Shown in pieces: positions 56,960-64,000 of a DNA stretch of 64,000 bases. The DNA comes from a bacterium (GTDB lineage: Bacteria; Desulfobacterota; DSWW01). Position 1 is the first letter of the stretch. Every line of letters starts with the position of its first letter. Where the stretch lies: the NCBI GenBank assembly GCA_028277985.1, contig JANQFG010000005.1:1-64000 (forward strand), given 5' to 3'. The notes under the pieces were generated by a model. It saw only the letters and a program-made list of their open reading frames with translations. It made no database searches and had not been told where the DNA came from. Made by a program: the position numbers and the translations under genes.

Positions 56960-58099
56960 ATGAAGGACAAGATCGTTCCCTCTCCCATCCAAGTCCCGGA
57001 CAGCGCTCTCGACGACCTAAAGCAGCGGCTGGCCGCTACCCGTTGGCCGGACGAGGAGACGCCAAAGGACTGGTCACAAGGGATCCCCCTCGCCTATATG
57101 CAAGAAGTCGTCGAGTACTGGGCATCGGAGTATGACTGGCGGCGATGCGAAGAGAAGGTGAACCGGTTCGATCCTTCAAAGACGGAACTGGACGGGCTCG
57201 GGATCCATTTCCTGCACGTTCGCTCGTCTCGAGAAGACGCGCTGCCCCTTGTGATGACCCACGGCTGGCCCGGGTCGATCATCGAGTTCTTGAAGGTGAT
57301 CGAGCCCCTGGTCGATCCGGAGGGCCACGGAGGCGACGGAGCGGATGCCTTCCACGTGGTTTGCCCTACCCTGCCCGGTTTCGGTTTCTCCGACAAGCCG
57401 GCTGAAACAGGCTGGCAGGTTCAACGTATCGCTCGCGCATGGACCGAATTGATGGCGCGGCTCGGCTACGAAAGGTACGTGGCACAGGGTGGCGACTGGG
57501 GCTCCTTTGTTACGTGCGAGATCGCCCTGGCCGATCCTGAGCACTGTGCAGGGATTCACACCAACATGCCCATCGTATGGCCCGACCCGGAGACCATGAC
57601 CAACCTGGAGCCGAGCGAGCAGGCTGCTCTCGAGGCGCTCCAGCATTACCAGGACTGGGAATCCGGGTATGCGAAGCAGCAGAGCACCCGCCCGCAGACC
57701 CTGGGCTACGGCCTTGCGGATTCTCCTGCCGGGCAGGCCGCCTGGATCCTCGAGAAGTTCTGGGCCTGGACCGACAGCGACGGTCATCCGGAGAACGTGC
57801 TCACCCGTGACGAGCTTCTCGACAACGTCATGTTCTACTGGCTCCCCGGCACCGGGGCCTCCTCGGCACGGATTTACTGGGAGAGTCTGAACAAGATCGG
57901 GTTCGACCCGATTCACATTCCCGCAGGTATCAGCATCTTCCCCAGGGAGATCTTCGGCTGCTCCCGGCGCTGGGCCGAGAAGAGGTTCACCCGCCTGGTC
58001 CATTGGAACAAACCGGCCAAGGGGGGCCACTTCGCCGCCTTCGAACAGCCGGCCGCCTTTGTCGACGAATTGAGGACGTGTTTCCGCCACATGCGCTGA
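56960..58099 (+). CDS. Epoxide hydrolase family alpha/beta hydrolase
   Basis: EH N-terminal domain (RLAATRWPDEE..DWSQGIPLAYMQEVVEYW), THGWPGSIIEF, AQGGDWGSFV. Confidence 0.92.
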   Translation: MKDKIVPSPIQVPDSALDDLKQRLAATRWPDEETPKDWSQGIPLAYMQEVVEYWASEYDWRRCEEKVNRFDPSKTELDGLGIHFLHVRSSREDALPLVMTHGWPGSIIEFLKVIEPLVDPEGHGGDGADAFHVVCPTLPGFGFSDKPAETGWQVQRIARAWTELMARLGYERYVAQGGDWGSFVTCEIALADPEHCAGIHTNMPIVWPDPETMTNLEPSEQAALEALQHYQDWESGYAKQQSTRPQTLGYGLADSPAGQAAWILEKFWAWTDSDGHPENVLTRDELLDNVMFYWLPGTGASSARIYWESLNKIGFDPIHIPAGISIFPREIFGCSRRWAEKRFTRLVHWNKPAKGGHFAAFEQPAAFVDELRTCFRHMR

Positions 58100-58126
58100 C
58101 CCTACACAAAGAGATAGGAGAAGGAC

Positions 58127-59185
58127 ATGAGCATCAAGAAGACGAGCATCCTCACTCTTGCCTGCCTGGTTCTTTTATTCCCAGCAATCGCCCCGGCTCA
58201 AATCGACCTCGTTGCCCCACCCGACGGTGCCGCGGTTTCTTCTCCCCCTACGTTCGAATGGACCACCGGCGACTACGATTTCTTTGTCTTCTATTCCATT
58301 TTCAATTACACAGGGTTCGGATACCATCCGATCCTGCTTGGATGGTACCCGATCACCTCCCTGGAGATACCTACGGATTGGTGGGACATGGTTGCAGTAG
58401 ACATCCCCTCCGTCTGGCTGGTCCTCGGATACGATATTGACACCTCCACCTTCGGAGTTGCGCCGTTTCGGACATTCACCAAGGTGGAGTCCGATATGTC
58501 CGAGATTCCCGGAGGTTGTTATTCCATGGGCGCGGATAGCCCCGACTGCAACCTTATTGACGAGTGTCCTGTGCATACGGTGTGCATCACCGCCTTCGAG
58601 ATGGACAGGTACGAAGTGACGAATTCCGAGTACGCGGAATGCGTGGCGGCGGGTTCCTGCACGGCGCCACAGCACACGCGTAGTTCAACACGGCTCTATT
58701 ATTATGGGCAGACCGCCTATGACAACTACCCCGTGCTCTATGTGAACTGGCAGCAAGCCGTGGATTACTGCGCGTGGGAGGGGAAACGGCTGCCCACGGA
58801 GGGGGAATGGGAGTACGCGGCCCGAGGCGGGCTGTCGGGAGCCACATATCCCTGGGGGAACTCGATCAGCGGTTCGGACGCGAACTACCTGAACTCGGGC
58901 GATCCGGAGGACAACGACACGAACGAGGTCGGAAGCTATCCTGCCAACGGGTACGGCCTCTACGACGTAGCCGGTAATGTCTACGAGTGGGTGTACGACC
59001 TGTATGACAACCTCTACTACAACTACAGTCCCAGAGACGATCCGACAGGTCCTGCGACAGGGGACTCGCGGGTCCAGCGCGGAGGGTCCTGGGGCCACTC
59101 CACCGGCAACCAAAGGGTGGCCAACCGCCACTACCGATTGCCCGTCAGTGTGGCCAACGACGTCGGGTTCCGCTGTGCCCGGTAG
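58127..59185 (+). CDS. Secreted SUMF1/FGE-fold protein
   Basis: MDRYEVTNSEYAEC, RLPTEGEWEYAARGG, DVAGNVYEWVYD, RGGSWGHSTGNQRVANRHYR, GFRCAR. Confidence 0.9.
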   Translation: MSIKKTSILTLACLVLLFPAIAPAQIDLVAPPDGAAVSSPPTFEWTTGDYDFFVFYSIFNYTGFGYHPILLGWYPITSLEIPTDWWDMVAVDIPSVWLVLGYDIDTSTFGVAPFRTFTKVESDMSEIPGGCYSMGADSPDCNLIDECPVHTVCITAFEMDRYEVTNSEYAECVAAGSCTAPQHTRSSTRLYYYGQTAYDNYPVLYVNWQQAVDYCAWEGKRLPTEGEWEYAARGGLSGATYPWGNSISGSDANYLNSGDPEDNDTNEVGSYPANGYGLYDVAGNVYEWVYDLYDNLYYNYSPRDDPTGPATGDSRVQRGGSWGHSTGNQRVANRHYRLPVSVANDVGFRCAR

Positions 59186-59322
59186 GTAGAGGGGTCGGCA
59201 GGATCGGAACCACAAGGGCCTGCCTCCCACAAACGCGGGCATTGAATCATTCGACGGATGCGCGCCATCCAACTCTTAGCCGGATCTCTGATAAAACAAT
59301 CATAGATTGTGAGGAGGATCCC

Positions 59323-60078
59323 ATGCTGAGAGAAGATCGATTTGCGATTCGGTTGGCGATCATGTCCCTGGCTTGGGTGCTCTTCTTCGGGGCCCAGGCC
59401 TGCAATCTCTGCATGGACTCGGACGGGGACGGTTTTGGAGATCCCGCGTCCCCGTTCTGTGCGAATGCCGCGCTCGACTGTGACGACGACGATCCTGCCC
59501 GCAACCCCGGGGCGGCAGAAGGACCCTTTGGGGATGCGACATGCGCGGACGGCATCGATAACAACTGCAATCTCCTGGCAGATATCGATGAGCCGCAGTG
59601 CGACGAAGACGACCTGGACATGACTCCACAGGACTTCGCCTGCATCCTGGATTGGAGCCAGATTCCGGAACCTCCCCCAGGCGTCTCCTACTACTTCACC
59701 AATCTGAAGGGCTTCCTGCCCGAGGCGACTCAGGTCGCCGGCTCTCCTACCGGCGGAGTCTTCCCGCCGGGAACCATCATTCAGATCCTGCCGGACGAGG
59801 CGATGGTGAAGCGGGCCCCGGGATGGAGCCCGGGCAGCGGCGACTGGGAGTTCTTCCGACTGCAGGTTAGCGCCGGAGGCACGCAGATCATTGAGAGGGG
59901 CGTCAACATCAAGAACCCGATCCATCCGGCACCGTGCATCACGTGTCACGCACAGGCCTTACCCCAGTGGGACTTCACGTGCGGAGACAGCGGCCAACAT
60001 GGATGCGACCCGCTGCCCCCCTTCATCACAGACGAGTTGATACTGAGTCTGCAGGAGGGGGATCCACGCTGCCAGTGA
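59323..60078 (+). CDS. Secreted protein with metal-binding-motif repeats and a single CxxCH haem-type motif
   Basis: DSDGDGFGDP..DCDDDDPARNPGAAEG..DGIDNNCN; CITCHAQALP. Confidence 0.8.
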   Translation: MLREDRFAIRLAIMSLAWVLFFGAQACNLCMDSDGDGFGDPASPFCANAALDCDDDDPARNPGAAEGPFGDATCADGIDNNCNLLADIDEPQCDEDDLDMTPQDFACILDWSQIPEPPPGVSYYFTNLKGFLPEATQVAGSPTGGVFPPGTIIQILPDEAMVKRAPGWSPGSGDWEFFRLQVSAGGTQIIERGVNIKNPIHPAPCITCHAQALPQWDFTCGDSGQHGCDPLPPFITDELILSLQEGDPRCQ

Positions 60079-60122
60079 CTCCGTGAGACGAGCTTCTCTC
60101 CCGCCGAGTCGAGTGGTCGAGT

Positions 60123-60140
60123 GGGGTCAGGCCTGACCCC
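60123..60140. repeat. Perfect 18-bp palindrome GGGGTCAGGCCTGACCCC
   Basis: Self-complementary by direct reading. Confidence 0.95.
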
Positions 60141-60152
60141 GGAATCCGAAAG

Positions 60153-61127
60153 CTAGCTGGATGCGTTGGCCGAGATCGCCTGCGCCCGCCTTTTGCGCTC
60201 TGAACTGAGGGCATACCACGTCTTACCCACGGCCTCGATCGCCTGGGGCACAGGAATCGGGACCCGGTTCTTCACCGCCCATCGGCCGTAGCATTGGGGC
60301 ATTTGGCCCGTCTTTCGCGAAGGGTCCATTGTCACATCCTCGACGATGAGACCCTCCTCGTTGCCCATCTGGGCCTTGACGGTGCCATCCGAATCACAGA
60401 TGGTCGAGAGCCCCGGGAAGGCGGAATCCTGCTGCAGGAAGGGCAGTCCAGGCACCGATGTCTGCCACGGGCCGCTCTTGTTGATCATGACCGCCGGAAC
60501 ACCGAGAACCCGGGCATAGTGAGGGGCAAGCTCCTTGAGACCGCGGTCGAAGTCTGCCGCGTTCTTCTTGGAGACCAGGACGCTGGTCGAAGGGGTTGGA
60601 GCCGAGTGGGGCATGAGGAGCAGGTCCACCGAGTGCTGGCACATCATGCTCGGAATGTAGGCGAGTTGGTTCTCGTAACAGATGCCGATCCCGACCTTTC
60701 CGAAGTCGGTGTCCAGGACATGAGAGCCGGCATCCCCCTTCACGAAGAAAGCCTCGAACAGCGCCGAGGTCTGCTTCCTCACGCGTCCGGCTTCCCGGCC
60801 GTCCGGCCCGGTGAGCACGAAGGTGTTGAAGAAGTGTTCCCCCTCCGCCTCGAGGAAGCTCGTCCCGAGCCAGACGCCGAGCCTCTTCGCATTCTCACGC
60901 AACCACAAGACGGTCGGACCCTCCTTGCCCTCCGCCCCTTCCCATATGGCAGGCGTGTAGATGTACCCTGTCGGCATGAATTCGGGCAGGATGATCAGCG
61001 TGGCCCCCTCTTCCGCCGCCTGGTCTACAAAGCGGGTGGCCCGCTCCAGATTCGCCTCTACCCGACCGTTCTCCGATTCCATCTGCACCGCGGCAATCCT
61101 AAGGGTCCTGGCTTCGGGTTGAGCCAT
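60153..61127 (-). CDS. Carbon-nitrogen hydrolase (nitrilase superfamily)
   Basis: RIAAVQMESENGRVEANLERA, LIILPEFMPTGY, VGIGICYENQLAYIP. Confidence 0.9.
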   Translation of the reverse strand: MAQPEARTLRIAAVQMESENGRVEANLERATRFVDQAAEEGATLIILPEFMPTGYIYTPAIWEGAEGKEGPTVLWLRENAKRLGVWLGTSFLEAEGEHFFNTFVLTGPDGREAGRVRKQTSALFEAFFVKGDAGSHVLDTDFGKVGIGICYENQLAYIPSMMCQHSVDLLLMPHSAPTPSTSVLVSKKNAADFDRGLKELAPHYARVLGVPAVMINKSGPWQTSVPGLPFLQQDSAFPGLSTICDSDGTVKAQMGNEEGLIVEDVTMDPSRKTGQMPQCYGRWAVKNRVPIPVPQAIEAVGKTWYALSSERKRRAQAISANASS

Positions 61128-61233
61128 TTCGATCCTCCTTCCGGTATTCAACTCTCTGTAGCTGGCTCCGCTCGCAATCTCCATCAGGCGACCCCTTGCC
61201 TCCGTTTTGACCTTTGACCTTCTACCTTTCACC

Positions 61234-62754
61234 TCAAGGTATATATTGGGCCTTCAACTCCTTCTTCAGGATCTTGCCCGTGGCCGTGCGAGGCAGTTCT
61301 TCCGTGAGAACGACCTTCTTGGGCACCTTGTACTTGGCAAGCTTCTCTTTGCAGAATTCGATCAGGCGAGCCTCGTCGACCTCCTTCCCCGGCTTCGGGA
61401 CCACGATAGCCATTCCGACTTCCCCCCACTTCTCGTCTGGAATCCCGATCACACCGACATCAGCCACCTGCTCGAAGCCCATGATCGCGTCCTCGACCTC
61501 GGCCGGGTAAACGTTCTCCCCGCCGCTGATGTACATGTCCTTCTTGCGGTCGATCAAATACAGATACCCCTCTTCATCGAAGTAGCCCATGTCGCCCGTG
61601 TGGAGCCAGCCGTCCACGATCGTTTCGGCGGTCGCTTCCGGCCTCCTCCAGTACTCCCGGATCACGTTCGGGCCCTTCACGACGACTTCCCCGGTCTTGC
61701 CCGTCGGCAGGGCGTTACCCTCCATGTCCTCGATCCGGATGTCCAGGTGGAAGACCGGCTTGCCGCACGAGCCGAGCTTGCGCAGCGCATCCTGGGTGCG
61801 AAGGACCGTGATGGCCGGGGCCGTCTCGGTCATCCCGTATCCCTGGCTGAAGGTAATCCCCTTCTTCATGTAGGTCTCGATCAGCGGCCGCGGGCAAGGC
61901 GAACCGCCCGCCAGGAAGAAACGCAGGCTGGAGAGGTCTGCGGTCTCGAACTCGGGCACCTGGGTCATGAACAGGAACATGACCGGGATGCCGAACATGA
62001 TGGTCGCTCTTTCATCCTCGATGAGCCGGAAGATGCCCGAAGGGTCGAAGAACCTCTGGATCACCATCTTGCAGCCCAGATACATGCTCGGGATGGCGGA
62101 CACCCCCAATCCACCCACGTGAAACATGGGGGCACAGACGATTTGCACGTCTTCGCTGCTCATGGAGTAAACACCCACGGAGTTGATACAGTTCCACTGG
62201 ATGTTGCCCTGGAGGACGACAGCCCCCTTGGGTCTGCCCGTGGTCCCGGAGGTGTACATGATGAACTCGGCATCGTCCAACGTGACTTCGGCGTCCGGCT
62301 GCGGCTCATCCTCGGACCGATTGGCGACCCACGCCTCGTATATCGGGTCGGCCTCGGCCCCTCCTTCCAACTCGCAGATGAACTGCTTCACGCTCGGCAC
62401 CTTTCCCCGCAGCTCGTCCACCAGGGGCAAGAACTCGGGCGAGTAGACGACCATCACAGGTTCGGCATCGTTGATGATGAATTCGAGTTCGGGTCCTGCC
62501 AGCCGGAAGTTGAGCGGAACCATGGTCGCGCCGAGCTTGCAGAGTGATTGCAGGATCTCCAGAAACACATGGCTGTTCGCCATCAGGACGGCCACTCGAT
62601 CGCCTTTTCTGACCCCCGCTTCCTGAAAGGCATGGGCCAGGCGGTTCACCCGGATGTTGAATTCATACTTGGTAAGCTCCAGATCGCCGTACTTGACACA
62701 CGGCTCCTGCGGGTAACGCTCGGCCCATCTTGTCGACCATTCTCCTGTATTCAT
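61234..62754 (-). CDS. AMP-dependent acyl-CoA synthetase/ligase
   Basis: IMYTSGTTGRPKGAVV, QGYGMTETAP, GWLHTGDMGYFDEEGYLYLIDRKKDMYISGGENVYPAEVE, PRTATGKILKKEL. Confidence 0.95.
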   Translation of the reverse strand: MNTGEWSTRWAERYPQEPCVKYGDLELTKYEFNIRVNRLAHAFQEAGVRKGDRVAVLMANSHVFLEILQSLCKLGATMVPLNFRLAGPELEFIINDAEPVMVVYSPEFLPLVDELRGKVPSVKQFICELEGGAEADPIYEAWVANRSEDEPQPDAEVTLDDAEFIMYTSGTTGRPKGAVVLQGNIQWNCINSVGVYSMSSEDVQIVCAPMFHVGGLGVSAIPSMYLGCKMVIQRFFDPSGIFRLIEDERATIMFGIPVMFLFMTQVPEFETADLSSLRFFLAGGSPCPRPLIETYMKKGITFSQGYGMTETAPAITVLRTQDALRKLGSCGKPVFHLDIRIEDMEGNALPTGKTGEVVVKGPNVIREYWRRPEATAETIVDGWLHTGDMGYFDEEGYLYLIDRKKDMYISGGENVYPAEVEDAIMGFEQVADVGVIGIPDEKWGEVGMAIVVPKPGKEVDEARLIEFCKEKLAKYKVPKKVVLTEELPRTATGKILKKELKAQYIP

Positions 62755-62831
62755 CTGTCTCCCTCCTCTTTCGGCTTCGCTCCTTGTCGTCGGACTACCA
62801 TAGCCGACTTTCCGGAAAATGCAAAAAGGAG

Positions 62832-62865
62832 AAAAAAAAGGGCCATATCCCGAAAGATATGGCCC
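62832..62865 (-). terminator. Rho-independent terminator downstream of the 62894-63661 gene
   Basis: Minus: gggccatatc-tttcgg-gatatggccc-tttttttt. Confidence 0.88.
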
Positions 62866-62893
62866 AGAGGGGGGGAGGCTTCGGCCCGAAAGC

Positions 62894-63661
62894 CTACTTC
62901 CTCCTTCTTACGGCCTTTAGGCATAGAATGACGCCGACGGGCAGCAGCAGGGCAGCCGTCAGGTTCTTCCAGCCAGCCCCTGTCGCCGATCGCGTCACGG
63001 TCATGGAAGCCTCTGCTGCGGTCCCGGGCGTCCAGAGGACGGATCCGAAACAGAACTCATCGTCCTTGTCCGTGAGACCGTCGCAATCGTTGTCCCTTCC
63101 GTCCGCACACGTCGGCGTGGCCGGCGGTCCTTCCACGACACCCGGATTCACTTCCGGATTGATATCGTCACAGTCCTGAAGCGGATAAGGACAATTCTCG
63201 CTCGCCTCTGCCCCGAACCCATCCTGGTCGTTGTCCACGCATGGCACACACCCGGGATCCTCCAGGTCGGAGGCCCCATCACAGTCGTTGTCCGCAAGGT
63301 CTTCGCACGTGAGATCGCCGTCCGGTCCCTCCTCCGCATCCGGGTGGACATCCGGATCCGAATCGTCACAATCAGACCCTCCGCATAGGTCGCTCACGTA
63401 GGTGTCTTGGTCTTCATCCATCGGATCACCACCGCACTGCCCATCCAGACAGGTGTCGTCCATGGTGCATTCGTCCAGGTCGTCGCAGGTCGTCCCGTTG
63501 GTGGTAGAGAAATCGTTCACACAGATGCTCTGCTCGCAGGTGTCGATCGTGCAAGGGTTGTCGTCGTCGCAATCTTCGTTGACCGAACATGCAAATGCCC
63601 GGGCAGGGGACAAGCCGAGAACCAATAGAGAGAATGCCGCCACAATGATCGTCTTCTTCAT
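62894..63661 (-). CDS. Secreted metal-binding-motif repeat protein with C-terminal sorting-type TM tail
   Basis: Signal peptide MKKTIIVAAFSLLVLGLSPARAFA; DCDDDNPCTIDTCEQSICV, CDDSDPDVHPDAEEGPDGDLTCEDLADNDCDG; tail CFGSVLW..LTAALLLPVGVILCLKAVRRRK. Confidence 0.9.
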   Translation of the reverse strand: MKKTIIVAAFSLLVLGLSPARAFACSVNEDCDDDNPCTIDTCEQSICVNDFSTTNGTTCDDLDECTMDDTCLDGQCGGDPMDEDQDTYVSDLCGGSDCDDSDPDVHPDAEEGPDGDLTCEDLADNDCDGASDLEDPGCVPCVDNDQDGFGAEASENCPYPLQDCDDINPEVNPGVVEGPPATPTCADGRDNDCDGLTDKDDEFCFGSVLWTPGTAAEASMTVTRSATGAGWKNLTAALLLPVGVILCLKAVRRRK

Positions 63662-63892
63662 GTCGCTTCCTCTTACGGGACGTGTGAGCGATCGGATATT
63701 CGAACCGTTGCGGCATATTCTAAAATACATGCTAATGTTATTTCAAGAAGAAAGTGATGACTGTTAGACAATTGTTTTGAATAATTGAGGGTTCATAATA
63801 ATCAACCAATACTTTAGTATTTCTTTCTAACAAATCAATTTAGAATAGATAATTGTACAGGAAATCTCGGGGAATGCGTAAGAAATGAGAAA

Positions 63893-63925
63893 AGGGGTTA
63901 ACCTTTTCGGCTAACCCCTTCTTTT
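63893..63925 (-). terminator. Hairpin terminator downstream of tRNA-Arg
   Basis: Minus: ggggttagccgaaaaggttaaccccttttct. Confidence 0.7.
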
Positions 63926-63928
63926 TGA

Positions 63929-64000
63929 TGGAGGGCGATGCGCGATTCGAACGCGCGACCTTTGGTTCCGGAGACCAACGCTCTATCCCCTGAGCTAATC
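63929..64000 (-). tRNA. tRNA-Arg (CCG), 5' end cut by window edge
   Basis: Minus: GATTAGCTCAGGGGATAGAGCGTTGGTCTCCGGAACCAAAGGTCGCGCGTTCGAATCGCGCATCGCCCTCCA; anticodon loop CTCCGGA. Confidence 0.9.

Noticed and set aside
58437-59185. Sulfatase-activating FGE
   Set aside because: Active-site cysteines are missing and no sulfatase is nearby.

Overview
The 64-kb window reads as an anaerobe-type bacterial chromosome segment, probably Desulfobacterota/deltaproteobacteria-like (inferred from gene content only). From left to right it contains: the 3' part of a molybdopterin oxidoreductase; a GIY-YIG protein set among dispersed repeats; an MFS transporter; a chemosensory cluster (CheY, CheB, CheX, CheY-like, CheD, CheA, HDOD, CheR) divergent from a VWA / coiled-coil / CheX operon, with three sigma28-like promoters; a GEMM-I-type cyclic-dinucleotide riboswitch in front of a 99-aa orphan protein; an NtrC-type regulator, histidine kinase and RND exporter; a compact operon of radical SAM/SPASM protein, two U32-family proteins, ABC exporter and short cytoplasmic subtilase, which I consider the best candidate for an undescribed peptide-maturation system; a secreted-protein region with an 8x41-aa propeller-like protein, a REP-associated transposase, REP-like repeats and a 3585-aa multidomain protease-like protein; a cyclase/AAA/TPR regulator; tRNA-fMet; and a housekeeping run (RluB-like, ScpB, ScpA, M50 protease, tRNA nucleotidyltransferase, XerC/D, MutS). 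It ends with an epoxide hydrolase, SUMF1-like and metal-binding-motif secreted proteins, a nitrilase, an acyl-CoA synthetase and a truncated tRNA-Arg. All family calls come from reading the motifs by eye. No database searches were run.
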